Assembly (NCBI GenBank): GCA_036850595.1
Contig: CM072158.1
Coordinates: 20,282,044 to 20,346,043, forward strand
Source: Rhyacichthys aspro
Taxonomy: Eukaryota > Chordata > Actinopteri > Gobiiformes > Rhyacichthyidae
Length of the DNA: 64,000 nt
Direction: 5' to 3'
The position numbers were made by a program, and so were the translations under genes. Below, piece by piece: positions 1 to 12,010 of the stretch. Position 1 is the first letter of the stretch. Each line of letters begins with the position of its first letter. The notes below the pieces were generated by a model. That model saw only the letters and a program-made list of their open reading frames with translations. It was not told where the DNA came from and did not search any database.

Positions 1-246
1 AGAATACACCTGAAGTAAAAAGAAGTCACTGTCTTGGTCTTACACTGCTGACCACATGGCATCTCAGTTAACACCAGAACACAGTGAGCATGCAGTGGAA
101 ACACAACACTCCTGATACCACTGAGAGTGTAGGCTGACCCATGCTGAGTGTGTTAGTGTGTCTGTGTGTGATCAATAATGCAGATATCCCCAGGTGTTGG
201 GTTTGGAGCTCTGTGGAAAGGACACAGAGACAGAGAGGAGTTGTAC

Positions 247-338
247 CTGTGGCAGAGCAGCAATGGGCGGAGGAGGAGGAGGGGGCGCAGGTGGAGGGGG
301 CGGCGGAGGAGGAGCGGGCATCTCTACACCTCGGATAC
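247..338 (-). CDS. First coding exon of a WIP-family (wipf-like) polyproline protein
   Basis: On the minus strand an acceptor (ttacag) precedes base 338, the ATG is at 321, and the exon ends at 247 before a gtacaa donor. The 25 encoded residues start Met-Pro-Ala, continue as two runs of seven to eight prolines split by Ala, and end IAALPQ. WAS/WASL-interacting proteins (WIPF1-3) begin with Met-Pro-(Val/Ile) followed by polyproline that binds profilin, with a WH2 actin-binding motif encoded in the next exon. That next exon would lie left of base 1, so it cannot be checked. wipf3 is the most tempting paralogue, but this is inference. The poly-Pro codons also give open G-rich frames on the plus strand, which are shadows. 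Another proline-rich protein remains possible. Confidence 0.5.
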
Positions 339-2540
339 CTGTAAGAGACGACACAGAGCGCACCTTTTCACTGAGCAGCTCAGGTAGATGATAGACCCGT
401 TTACTGTTTGTAATCAACATTAACAGAAGTTAAGCAGACTGCAATACATAGCATGAACGCCAAAGATCACAAGGTTATGCTGGAAGTTATGCAAGAATAT
501 TTCCCACATATTTGTAGCACCTGTACTTCCTCATCAAAGTCTGTGTAGATAAATGCGAGGGCTAAACCTTATTGTCCTGGTTGCTCCTTTAGCCAATGGT
601 AAACAAAACAGCAGAAACATACATGAGTAGAATTAAAGCTTAATTAAATTAAAACTCACGAGAGGACAGGTTTTCCATAGTATTACAATGACAGTGAACC
701 TTTTGCCCTAAAATTTATGCCTCCATAAGAAAGTCATAAAGATGTCCAACAGCTTCAAAATGTATGGGTTCCCTGACATGACAAAAGAAGATTAACTCCT
801 TTCAAAGGCATTAGTGAGTTAGAAGGGCATTGCTAAATAACATGTAGAGACCACTAAGAAAATTAAAGGCAGTCTTTTATTGGGTCCCCTCTCTGGTGCC
901 ACCTTAATGTCCAGATTCATTGAAATCCTCAGCCATTGCAAGTTTAAATGCTGGAGATCAGAAAGAGGAGGAAACTCTTCTTGATTGAAATAGACTTTAT
1001 CAATGTACAGGTGTAGAAGATGAATGAAAAATATAGCTCCATAGGTTATTGATTTATGTCAGACTTATATTTTAAAACAATTTGTAGCATGAAGCAATCA
1101 GTTCCTCATATTTAGCTTTTTGTAAAATATATTATGTCTGGAAATATTTTGTCTGTGTCCTATCTCTGTCAGAAGTTACTGCACTATCCCCTTTCCTCTT
1201 CACTCAAACAGGAAGAGTTTGCAACAGCAATCAGCACCAAACAGGAAACTCAGAGCCCTCCGTTCCTCAGCCCGCCTCGTCTTCCCACAATGCCCTGTGG
1301 TGTCGTACTCAGTAGAGCAACAATGGGCCGTGTTGTTGAAAGTGACCCTTCGGAGACAGGGGTCTTCCTTCCACTCACTGTAGGTTAGAAAACACACAGA
1401 GGAAGCTCCAGAGGAAAACCATTCAGCAGATCCACACTGTGTGTTTTGGGCTCAACAAGTGGAAAATCAGTTTAAACTCTCTCTAGGAACATGACGATAG
1501 ATATCCCCCATCTTCAACTGGATTTTAACAAAGATAGAGACATTATTATGCTATAACACAAGCAAGAGAGTAGATTGAAACAGGAAGTGGTTTACAAAAT
1601 GTGACTTGTTTAGAAAGTTTACTTAAAACCAACTCCTAGGACAGAACCAAGAGCCAAACAAGGACTAACTGGAGTTAAACCCAGAACTAAACTGGCGTCT
1701 AAAGACTTAACCATGTCAAGTGAAGGATAAAACTCATGACTTGACCAGCACTAATCAAACAAATAAAACAAAACTAAACCAAGACAAATTAGGATAAAAT
1801 CAGGACTAAACCCATAACAACATCCAATTTCTAAGACTTGGATGGGCCCAGGCAGTATATGTCTCTATCCACAATGTGGAAGGGTTATATATTCATTTGT
1901 CAGACATTATCTAAATAAAACTGTACATGTATGTGTAGAGATTGTATTTGTAGTAACAGATAGTCACTGTATGGAAATATTCAGAATAATTTTATGTTCA
2001 TATCTGTTCAAGTTGACATTATTCTGTAAGCAACTGACTTTAATTCATACACACCCTAAAAGTTTGTTTGTTTTTTTCAAATACTGACTATTAATTTTGC
2101 GGACCTACGTAATGAGGCATTTAGATGGGCCTCCATGCACTTAGGGGCCTCGGCAAATATCTTGTTTGCAGATATTGTTGCTACAATTGCAATTACAATA
2201 TAAAGAACAAAAAGTCAGAAGGCTGTACATGAACTGTTCATACCCTTTCCTCAGGCAGAAGGCTACACGTGAACTGTTCACAAAGCACTGAACTAGGACT
2301 TAATCCACTAAAAGTTCATGTTAAAGTCTGACATTTGTGCGACATTACTTTGTGACAAAACCAGTTTCCTCTGACTCCAGCCATCTCGTGAACGCTCCTG
2401 ACTGAAACAGCCCGAGGTTTGTACACAGCTCTCGGGAATGTACACATACTTTTTACAAATTTGATTAAGCTCACAACGAAATCAGTTTCTGTTGGCCATG
2501 TGCAGTTTGTAACAACAGCGTTCACACAGTTTTCTATTCA
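339..2540. other. Non-coding stretch, probable 5' intron of the wipf-like gene
   Basis: AT-rich sequence without a supported exon. It contains one island (about 1620-1830) of degenerate repeats of the type 'ggactaaaccaggac', a motif that recurs at about 3850-3990 and 31440-31770. Confidence 0.4.
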
Positions 2541-2544
2541 TTTT

Positions 2545-2730
2545 TTTTTTCAGTTCAATTTTATTTGTATAGCCCAGTATTACAACAATTGCAGACAGTA
2601 AATATGCAAACAGGTTGAGCAGGACAACATCCCGTGTCCTTAAACCCTCCATTAGGGTGAGAAAAAATATCAAAAATCCCAGCGGGAAAAAGAGAAACAG
2701 ACAGGCCATGCAATAGATGTATATAGGACA
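2545..2730. repeat. SINE-like dispersed repeat, copy 1
   Basis: It begins with a 'cagttcaattttatttgtatag' type block common in fish genomes, followed by a block 'cgtgtccttaaaccctccat' and a purine-rich tail. A similar arrangement occurs at about 45690-45890. Family name not assigned. Confidence 0.5.
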
Positions 2731-2830
2731 GTCACTGACAAATAGTCCATCCAATAATAATATTAATAATAAATGAATATAGTCCATGATAGTATATGAT
2801 ATGTGATAATATTACTATTTTACAGTACCC

Positions 2831-3852
2831 CAGCAATTTTGGCATAAATAAAGATTTTGAATTATGGCAGCCCTGTTTTATGTTACTTAATCTTGAATTC
2901 GTTTAAGCGCTAATCTCTTTTCTCCTCAAAATGTTTCTGTAAAATCACTGTTAGCATCACATCGACAGGTCGTAGTCTCGTACATGCAGAACTTTTAAAA
3001 CTTTTTATTAGCTAATGCAAAACGCAGCTATTGGGGGATTTTTTGTCAATATCAATTGATCTGTTGTAAACAAACATTACTGTAGCGAGTATCCAGGCCT
3101 GTCAAAAAAATTAGGCGCTCTCTGGGTGCAGGGGATCTTGGTAACAACGTGCTTCCAAATCATAATGTCCAGACTTTGAAATATATTTGAGGTGAGGCCC
3201 CATTTATTGAACCATAAACATAAAAAGGGAGTGATTGAATTATGAATATTGCTGCAACTGTGTCCAAATGATTTCCTTAGTGGCAGTCTTTGAAGTTTCG
3301 GTGGATGATAGTTACTGAATATTTCTTTCTTTTCCTTTTTTTTTTTTAATGATTATTATTTTGGGGCTTTTATAGCCTTTATTAATAGTTGAAAGTAGCA
3401 ATAACCCGACTGCATTATGGCTCCAACAAGTCCTTTTTACTTTTGTCATTTCAATTCAATCATTTTCAACACAAATTTCACCCTGTGACCAGGGACTGGG
3501 GAAACTCTAGTTGATAATGTTCAGAGCAGAAAACAAGAAGCTTTTTCTCAAGTCAAAATACTCAGCAAAAGAATATATTTATAGCCTATATTATACTTTT
3601 ATTAAGACTTTAATTAACTTAATTAATTCAATTAAGACTTATATATGTCCATTTTATACTGTATATGTAATGTGATATTTTATGGGCATTATACTATTAT
3701 AGATCTTTTTAAACATTCATGCATCTAGAGGTTTGTGGTGTCTCATTTCTGAGGGTCATAATTATTGCCCTATCCCTTACCCCTTCCTTTGGAGGGCCAA
3801 GGGGGTAGGGCTAAAGGAAAGGGGTAAGTAGGAGAAATGGTATTGGGCCTAC
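2831..3852. mobile_element. Truncated copy A of a GC-ended MITE family (see 49051-50274)
   Basis: The interior (for example 'ttattagctaatgca' near 3006 and 'ctcaagtcaaaatactc' near 3549) and the right end ('ccttaccccttcctttggag' to 'attgggcct') match the element at 49051-50274 in the same order. The left terminal part is missing, and extra sequence lies between about 3095 and 3420. Confidence 0.55.
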
Positions 3853-5200
3853 TTAATACTAATCCAGGAGTAAACCCAGAAGTAAAATCCAGACTAAATG
3901 TGAGATGAATCAAGACTAAAACCACAATGAAGTGAAACCAATGCAAGGTTAAAGTAGGACTAAAAGGAGACAATGTCAGTACTAAGCTGCTTGTCCAACA
4001 GTGGACTGTCCACAGAACTCACAGAGACACTGTGATGAGGCAGAAATGACACAAGCAATGGCTTAAGTCAGAGGCTCGTGTGCAGGTTCCACTGGTGGTA
4101 CTCAAACAATTTTTTGTTAAAATTTTGTTAAAAGATGTACAACAAAAAAAAAAACACTAAGCTGTTTCTGTATGATTATGGTGATTATCTATGTCTCTGG
4201 GTCTTTATGGCCATTATTTTATTATTTTTAACTGATCTAACACTAGCAGAAGGATTAGCCTTTCATCCTTAATAAATTCAATTTACTCATTTTTAGACTG
4301 GTCAAAATCTAAATTAATCTTATATTAAACTCAAATTAATCAAATAAATTTGATTTATTGTCCAGCCTTGTTGCCAACCTTTTAAACTAGTATTGTCTTG
4401 GAAGTGGACTAGGGCTTTAGATATGTATCAAATTATTGTTATGACCAACATACAGATGTGGTACTAGTCATTGTTGTTCAAAGTATGATTTTCAGTGTCT
4501 TCGATAAAACAAGGAGGAGCTCTTCGACATTTTTTGATATTACTTCAAATCTTAAGTCAAAAAAGTCAGTTGGTGTCAGAGAAAGTTTGTTGGTTTTCTG
4601 TTATGAAAGAACCAAAAATAATAATAATTCACAACTTCAAGTCTGTTTTCTGCACCATATTTTCATCATGACTCTTTGTTATTGAAGTACCCATAGTTCT
4701 AAGAATAAAGCCATAATTTTATCTTTTAGACTCAATACAGACACATTTTTTATCAGTGGCTCTAATCCATTAATGTACATATCCCAGTATTACCAAAACT
4801 GTCACTTACGCCTTTTGAATAACTGAATAAACATCGAGAATAACACTCCACAGCACTATGCCATACTACCTCGTAATACGAATGTAATACAGTATTTGTT
4901 AGCACTACCAGTAACAGAAAATGTAATGTAGTAATAATAGGAATACGACTTTAAGTTTAATGTAGATTCAGTTGAGTCACCTGTTAGAAGAAACAGGAAT
5001 CCACCTGTTTGTCCAAAGTCTTCAGATTAGCAGCAGGCAGCTTGTCATAGCGGTCCACTCCAAACTTCCAACGCTATTTTTACTCAAACGACACCACAGC
5101 ACCACTCGCACCTATCTTTAGACCCGGTTACTTTTTTTAAAACTTCAAGAGGCTTACGTGACCCTGTGGTGTTGAGTTACAGACTCGCAGAAACCTCTCC
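3853..5200. other. Gene-free AT-rich stretch
   Basis: No coding exon, RNA gene or clear transposon end is visible. The first 140 bases hold degenerate 'ggactaaacc' repeats. Confidence 0.4.
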
Positions 5201-5209
5201 AGTTACTTC

Positions 5210-5410
5210 ATATTTGAGTGCGCGTCAAAGGAGGAGACCCACGCACAATGGTGTCTTTATGACGGCTCCGGCTGTTTACAGCGAAGTCCCCCCCGTGGGA
5301 GAGGAGTCTGCAGCAGGCCACACCTAACCGCCCAGCGCGCACACCGGGACCAATCACGTGCGTAAAAGACCCGAGGAGCGCGTCTTTTAGCTCGAATTAA
5401 AGCACATGAA
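5210..5410 (-). promoter_or_regulatory. Possible CpG-rich promoter of the leftward gene
   Basis: A locally GC- and CpG-rich block (ggcgcgcac, gagcgcgtc, gacggctccggc) in AT-rich surroundings, with a CCAAT box next to an E-box (ccaatcacgtg near 5350). It lies about 5 kb upstream of the wipf-like first coding exon on the minus strand and could hold its 5' non-coding exon. No TATA box or splice donor was proved. Confidence 0.3.
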
Positions 5411-5903
5411 ATAGGTTCCAGTTACGAACTTGTGGCGTACAACGACCTTTCTCTGACAATGCCTTTCCCTCTTAGTTTTCTACACTTAACTCTGTCAAAG
5501 TCAAAGTTATGTCAAAGTATGTCCGCCCTCTTGTGTTTGAAGTCTGATACTACATCAAATTAATTCAACTGACTCAAGACTAATTTTAATAAAAAAGACT
5601 GAACATAGCAAGGTTTTATCCACTGGATGGATACTGTTTGGTGTAATGTTATAAAGGAAATTAAGAAATAATTGAAAATAAAAAAAAAAAAAAAAAATAC
5701 AATTCTGAAAAAGTTGTAAAGTGTAAAATAAAAAAAACACTACAGATCAGTGACACCTTTCTAAATTAATCAAGTATTAAAATATGTAATTAAATTGTCT
5801 CTATGTAAGAAAATAAAAAAATAATAAATAAAAAATAAATAAATAAATAAACAGCTGGTAGCAAAATAACAGCTGAGTTTTATCACACTTTCTGCGCAGA
5901 TAA
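5411..5903. other. AT-rich low-complexity stretch
   Basis: It contains an A-run at about 5681-5697 and an (AAAT)n-like tract at about 5812-5852. No gene seen. Confidence 0.4.
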
Positions 5904-6310
5904 TCAAATCAAAACCATTTCAGGATTAGCAGTCCAAGTATCCACTACCAGATGCTGAAGAAGCCTTCGTTGTTTCCCTGATGCACCCTGTGGGCCTCTG
6001 CCGGTGGTTTCAGGGGTGCTAGATGACAGAGGCAGGTCCATGTCCACACAATGTTCCAGGAACAAAGGGTGTCTGTGAAGGACTACACCCCTGCCTCTCT
6101 GCAGCAGCTGCACCCTTAGCCCAAGGTCCACAGGGTGTGTAGCTCATAGCCAAACATCAACTCACCTGGGGTACAGTGCAGTGACTCTTTCACAGCTGTC
6201 CAATAACCCCACAGGACCAGTGGAAGGTGGCAGTCCCAGTCTCACAGTCGGTGGTTGTTGAGGATGGCTAGCTATGTGGCCAGGGTCCATTGCTCTGGAT
6301 GTGCAGTGGG
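5904..6310 (-). pseudogene. Possible Ty3/gypsy polyprotein remnant
   Basis: A GC-richer block whose minus strand carries a degenerate reading frame with phrases such as HPVDLGLR and RVTALYP that resemble the post-integrase region of Ty3/gypsy polyproteins. The base composition matches the clearer gypsy remnant at 9489-11640. No catalytic motif survives, so the call is tentative. Confidence 0.3.
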
Positions 6311-7330
6311 GTTGCACCATTTTAGTTCATTACTGTAACACTTTTTTCCTTGAAAATATAAAACAACAGAATTATTTGTTTTATTATATTAATATATTAA
6401 TAATATTAATGTATTAATAATTCGTAGCTATTACACATGTTTCAAAGTGATTTTTCATTGTTATTTACTTACTTACAGTAAAGGATAATAATTAAATAAA
6501 TTAAAAAAAATATTTTTAAAAAAAGGTACTTGTTAAAACAGTTTCACAAAAATCATCAAACACTGAGCTTAGCGGTAATGAAATAAACATGATGGTAATG
6601 AGCAAGGACATTTTGGTAATGAATTCATTCATTTAACATGTTTGAGGAATACCTTCAATATAAAATAATAATAATTGTCCACATGTATAACAACATCATC
6701 TTCTATCATCAAGTGCTTTTTATTTGTCTGAATTGATGTCTAGTATTATGTAAATGAATACAAAATCATGGCTGGCCTGTCTTTAGAAGGTCAGCAAGCT
6801 TTTCAAGCTGAACCCTTTTTTTCAAAGTTGTTTTTATTTCGACCTCAGCTGTAGAGCCATCTTGGAGAGTTTTTGTTAAAGGGGGAAAAAAAACGGGTGA
6901 CCAATTTATTTAATGACATCATATTATTTTTTTGTTGCTGGATCCAGAAGGACAGGAAACATGCTGTTGTTGCTATTATTGCATCTGCCATACATGCACT
7001 CAAAGTTTTAAGTACTGCACACACATGTGGAAACCAATCCACCGCAGACATTGTGCCAACCACCCTCACCTGGTGTATTTTTTTTACCTTGATGTTGGGA
7101 GAAAGGCACCTTTAGATTAGGGTTCTCTCTTTTGAACGCCTTGTGTAGACTTATTTGATTCTATACAGGAACCTTTTGTAAATTTGCCATTTACTACAGT
7201 AGAGACATCATCTCGCTGTAGAAAGCTTCAGATAAGATCACCCATCCTCTTTCTTTTGTTTTGTACATCCAGCTTTAAATGGTGTTCTCTCTTTTTCCTG
7301 GCATGTCTTATTTGCAGTATTTGATTTGCT
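6311..7330. other. Gene-free AT-rich stretch
   Basis: No supported gene, RNA or transposon terminus seen. Confidence 0.35.
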
Positions 7331-7333
7331 ATA

Positions 7334-7398
7334 AGGTCAAACTCCAAGTCGAAAAAAGAGACAAATATATCTCTTTTTTTTGACTTGGAGTTTGATCT
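7334..7398. repeat. Inverted repeat (hairpin), arms of about 28 bp
   Basis: The left arm (7334-7361) reads 'ggtcaaactccaagtc' plus an A/G run. The right arm (about 7370-7397) is its reverse complement, and about 8 bases of loop (acaaatat) lie between. The right arm continues into sequence homologous to the gypsy remnant. Confidence 0.75.
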
Positions 7399-7545
7399 TC
7401 ATAAAGATCATAGAGCTGCTGATGACTGCCATAGGTATTGCAGTTCTTCATTTAGTGCTGTGAAGAGTGCTGTGAAGAGTGTTGGGGCTGGGGCTGTGCC
7501 GGGGGCTGGGTCTCTAGTTGGGACTGGGCCTGGTTGATGCCATCA
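7379..7545 (+). pseudogene. Short Ty3/gypsy fragment, second copy
   Basis: This stretch is near-identical to the reverse complement of about 10770-10917. Shared blocks include 'gacttggagtttgatctt', 'catagagctgctg' and 'gtgccgggggctgggtctct'. It is therefore a copy of the pol-proximal part of the same gypsy family, in opposite orientation to the copy at 9489-11640. Confidence 0.65.
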
Positions 7546-8481
7546 TTTTAACAAGGTGGGTTTTTATTTATTTATTTATTTATTGCACTTTTCTTTGCTC
7601 TAAGCAAAGTACATACAAGCATAGATTGGCTTATGTTTTGTTTTATTAATAAAAAAATTATGAAATATAAACAAAAATTGAGTGTTCATTTACATTACAA
7701 AACACTACATTTCATTTCATAGCAGGCTTCTTTTTTACACAGTAATGAAAGTATGTATTGTGGCAATGAATGACATTCAGCTAAGTTAGCATAAAACGGC
7801 TAACACTATGATGTCTCATCAATATTAATTGGACCCTCTATAGAAGGGTCCTTTGTAGATCCAAACATATAAAATATCAAATTAATATCTTTAAAAAAAA
7901 AACATGAAATTAACATAATTGTAATGATTTCAGTGGGAGAATAAGGACGTGCAAAGTTAAAAATGTCACATTTTACTATATTTAAAAGTAAAAGAGAACT
8001 ATACCTTGTAGCCATCCTATTTCTTCTCTTCTTTATGATGCGTCATGGGTACGAAATAACTTTATTTATAGAAAACTGTAGTAACAACAGTGTTTAATAC
8101 AGGTTTAACAGCAAAAAAATCAGTAGGACACTCAGTTTTTTTTCTTTTTAAAAGTTATCTACTGTTCTTTAGTGTTAAAACTCTAACCTAATGTATTTTT
8201 CATCTAGTTGAAAAAAATGGTTTAAACCCCATATAGTATATTGCAAAAGCAATCGTTTTTGAAAAGATCATGCTCTATGATGCCATCTGCTCCTTATTAT
8301 AAGCAATTATAAGAAATGAACACTCAATAGAGATAGGAGCAACTCCAAACCAGGGACGGGGAGTTCTTGGCCAATCACAAGCCTACTGACGCCCAGGGAC
8401 TTAACAGAGAACCCCACTGGCTGTTGCTGCACAATGTCTTTGCCATGGTCTGCGCGTGCGCAACTGGTAAACACAGACAAC
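7546..8481. other. Gene-free stretch with (TTTA)n
   Basis: A TTTA run at about 7561-7585. Otherwise nothing recognised. Confidence 0.35.
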
Positions 8482-8720
8482 ATGACGGCCGAAGTCTCAG
8501 AGGGCAAGGTAGCTATTCCTGCATTAGCTGTTACTGCATACACTGCTAATCATAAACAAAGGAAAACAGAAGGAGTAAAGAGACCAGAAAAGCGCAAATG
8601 GGACGATAAAAGAAGTAAAACGCGAATAAATATTGGAACCGCATTCCAAAGATGGAGAAAACTACGCGACTGCATTGGTCTAAAATTGGACTCTGAGCTG
8701 GCTGCTTATCTTCTAGACTG
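8482..8720 (+). CDS. Orphan first exon of a fish transposon-type gene
   Basis: The ATG at 8482 opens a frame of about 79 codons ending at a gtaact donor. The product is basic in the middle (KRPEKRKWDDKRSKTR) and ends with INIGTAFQRWRKLRD, then a short Leu-rich helix LAAYLLD. I recall this R-x-N-x-G-x-A-F-x-R-W motif from the first exon of many repeated fish genes linked to DNA transposons. No downstream partner exon was found, so this is probably a stranded fragment. A related exon lies at 24700-24881. Function unknown; the motif may be DNA-binding. Confidence 0.45.
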
Positions 8721-9488
8721 GTAACTAACTTTCTATTCACTATATTTTTATTAGCATTGTGGTCAGTTTCTCTTGTCTCGTTACATTTTAAACGAATTGC
8801 AAACAGATGTAAGCCTTACGTTGCTGGGCTTAGCTTTATGTTGCTAATGCTAATATTGCTAGCGCTGTAGTCTCCGGGACTTATCGCTCTTGAGACCCAT
8901 AATTTCAGTGCTCCACACGCTCAGCTTTCTCATAGCTAGGTGTCCTCACCTACTAACACCAGTTTCCTAGTACTGTCATGATTTGTGTTGGGACAGGATT
9001 ATTGGTCTATAAACAGTGAGCATGTCCGTCTCGAGTTATGCACGTGTATAAGATGCGCACATGAATTCACGCACGTGAGGAGAGAAAAGCGTGGGAGGGG
9101 TTTGTGAGAGTGAGGAGCTAAGGGCGGGGCTTCCGTTTGAAACTCTACTGTCTCTCTTTCTCTCTCTCTCTTGGTTCTGAAAAAGACAGAGCTTTAAGTA
9201 ACATGATAGATGTGTGCATTTTACTTTGGTCAATAATACTTTCATGAAATATGAAATTTCTTTATAAAAATAAAGAAAATGCTGAAAGAAAAATTGACAT
9301 GCATTACAGTAATGAATTTTTAATATGAAAGCGTTGAATAAAAAAAAAAAAAATATAATAACTATGTGGACAAAACAATAGACTGGACTATAAAAAAGAT
9401 AAATATCAAGTAGCATATGATTAAAAGTTGTACCTTTTTTAAAAAATAAAATAAAAATTTTGCCTCTTAAATCATCAAAGAAATATTA
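8721..9488. other. Gene-free stretch
   Basis: A (TC)n tract at about 9150-9173 and A-runs near 9342-9354. No gene recognised. Confidence 0.35.
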
Positions 9489-9918
9489 GCTTGGCAAGTC
9501 TTTGGAAGAATCACCCTCTTGCTGCCTGTTCAGAGAGCTCCAATGTCTGTAGAGCAGACCATTCTGAACACCGTAATGGGTCACTGCGAGAACAACTTCT
9601 TGGTCTCTGGGTCCACCGCTGACACCACTGCCCACTCTGGCCGTTTACTAGCAAGTTGCTGTTCCTGCTAAAGCAGGTGTCTGACAGCAAGGAGATCAAT
9701 GGTCTCCTGGCTGTCAGACACCTTCTGGGGAAAGCACGGCGCCCAGACCCACATTGCTGGTATCTGTGTCAACAATGAAAGTCTTCTTAGGGTCCAGCTT
9801 GGCCAGCACTAGAGCTTCAGCCAGGTCAGAGAGGAGTCAGGTGAAGGCTGCAGTACAGTTGTCCCCCAGAAAACCTGGCCTTTCTGGGTCAGAGATATTG
9901 TTGGGGGTTGGGCTAGGA

Positions 9919-10400
9919 CACACATGTCAAACTCAAGGCCCTTTGCAATGTTTTATGTGGCCCTTCAATAAAGGTGATATTTTTGGCACTAGGTTTTAAC
10001 TGGATTTAGATGGATTTGGATCAGATTATTTTATTTGTTCATGAAATCGTAAGACAGTTTTTGTTACCAAGATGTAGATAATCTGCTCAAATCCAAATAA
10101 AACCTGTTCAAATCCAAATAAAACCTGTTCAAATCCATCTAAAACCTATTCAAATCAAACTAAAACTTGTTCAGATTCATCTAAAACCAGTTTTAAATCC
10201 ACATAAAACCTTTTCAAATTCAACTAAAACCTGTTCAGATAAAACTAGTTGCCATTAAAGAAGGAAATTAATATTAAAGATCTTTTGTAAGACTTAAATG
10301 AAAAATTTAATAAAAGCTTCCCAAACATTACCATCTTCGGCCCCTAAAGGATTCTTATGAACTATCGTGGCCCCTCACCACTTTGAGTTTGACACCACTG
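9919..10400. mobile_element. hAT-type MITE with 8-bp target duplication
   Basis: The termini read 'cacacatgtcaaactcaagg' and, reverse-complemented from the right, 'cagtggtgtcaaactcaaag'. Flanking bases 9911-9918 and 10401-10408 are identical (ggctagga), an 8-bp duplication as made by hAT transposases. The interior is non-coding and includes a degenerate tandem array. The element splits the gypsy RT region. Confidence 0.85.
10085..10250. repeat. Degenerate tandem array inside the hAT MITE
   Basis: Units of roughly 23-25 bp of the form 'aaacctgttcaaatccaa' repeat about six to seven times with decay. Confidence 0.7.
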
Positions 10401-11640
10401 GGCTAGGAGGTCATCCAGGTAGACCACACTTAGTGGGATGTCTGTCAGGGCTCTCTCTATGGGGCGGTCAAACATAGATGGAGCATTGCAGAGGCCAAAT
10501 GGCATGACTCTGAACTGCCACAACCCCTGGCTAATGGAAATGGCGCTCATGGGACCAAGTCTCAAGTCTTGCGGGTGACATCATTTAGCCACCTATTGTC
10601 CAAACAGAACCGCCATGTGCTGTCTTTCTTATGAGAATGAAAACTGCAGGTGCTGCCCAGGGACTGATAGAAGGCTCAGTGATACCAGCCCAATGCATCT
10701 CCTCAAGCCTCTTGTAGGCTGCAGGCTGGTTGCCGAGGGGCAGGGCAGTGAGGCTGAAGGCAGCCAGTTCAGGCCACGTCAGTTTCGTGGAAGAGACCCA
10801 GCCCCCGGCACAGGCCCAGCCCCAGCTCTCTTTACAGCACCAAATGAAGAACTGCAATACATATGGCAGTCACCAGCAGCTCTATGATCTCTATAAAGAT
10901 CAAACTCCAAGTCAAAGGGTAAGGTAAAAGACCACCTTAGGCCCATTCACCACACACCCCACTCACAGTTGGTCAAGGACGATAATGTATGGGTCTGCAA
11001 AGTGCAGTGTTCATTCCCAGCATCTTTGCCTGCTCACCAGTGACATGGTGATACATTGCTGGTGGAGTTCTATCCACTGGGAGTCTGGCTACTTGAGCCT
11101 GGCAGGGTCCCTGGCCAGACTAGGGAGATGGTGGACCCAGTGTCCACCAGGGTCCGAGAGAGAGTTCCATCAGTGATGCAGTTCAGATAGAGTCCATGAT
11201 CACGACCCAAGCAGCAGAGATGCAGTGTTATGGTGTTTGGGCTAGATGTGACTTCAGTGGATTGCAGCTACCCCTGGATGCCAACCTACCTAGTTTAAAG
11301 TTGGCTGCTGGCTAAGTGGTGTTGGTGCAGGACAGTAGCGGGCAACGTGGCCGTGGGCCCCACACATGTAGCAGTCTCTGTCAGGTCTTCTCTGAAGGAT
11401 GTCCACAGGATTTGTTGCTGTGCAGGTCAGTGGCATAGGTGTCCAGCCTCTCTCCTGCTCTGCTCAGCCAGATGAACCTGGTCAGATGTCGGCCCGTTCC
11501 TCTCCATTGTAGCATTGCAACTTGATCCCAGAGTGCCGGTGAAACTTGAGCAGCCCCAGGTGTGTCTCTTGCTCGGTGGTGTCCGAGATTGCTGCGGCCA
11601 CTTGTATAATGTCGCATGTTCAATTCAAAGAATAAATGTA

Positions 11641-12010
11641 TGTCCACATAGTTTTACAATATTATAAACAGCAAGGCAGAAATAACAATTCATATTTTAA
11701 AGAGAGTAACCGCAGAAAAAATGTCATTTATACTTCATAGCAAATGAAGTCGAGTTTCAAGACAATTACAGAAAAGTAAAGTCTAGTTCATCATTTAAGC
11801 CTGGAGTATATATCCAATATGATTCTCTTTGTAGAAGTAACTCAAGTCTATCTCCACCCCTTGTATCTTAGTATATTTCTAATGTTCAATTCCACATATT
11901 TTCAGGTGTTACAGTTCACATTTCCTGCTTCTTTGTAATGTACGGTCATACTGTATTGGAAGTAAAGTCAGCAAGTCTAGTTTTTAATTGTTGCTCCGTC
12001 CTTCCAATAT
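11641..12010. other. Gene-free AT-rich stretch
   Basis: No coding or repeat feature recognised between the gypsy remnant and the nested hAT/Kolobok block. Confidence 0.35.

Larger units (their letters stand above)
9489..11640 (-). pseudogene. Decayed Ty3/gypsy LTR-retrotransposon (gag zinc knuckle to RNase H)
   Basis: Read on the minus strand, the order is as follows. A gag zinc knuckle (CYMCGAHGHVARYC) lies near 11340-11380. The N-terminal reverse-transcriptase block (GITEPSISPWAAPAVF) lies near 10630-10700. The RT core follows, with MPFGLCNAP and the catalytic-type YLDDLL at about 10400-10500. An RNase H start (FIVDTDTSNVGLGAVLS) lies near 9730-9790. This is the Ty3/gypsy pol order. The frame changes several times, no LTRs or protease were identified, and a hAT MITE is inserted at 9919-10400, so the element is dead. 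Confidence 0.75.

Noticed and set aside
9150..9173. Possible CRISPR-like or other spaced repeat near simple repeats
   Set aside because: Only (TC)n low complexity. No array of repeats with unique spacers exists anywhere in the window, and none is expected in a fish.
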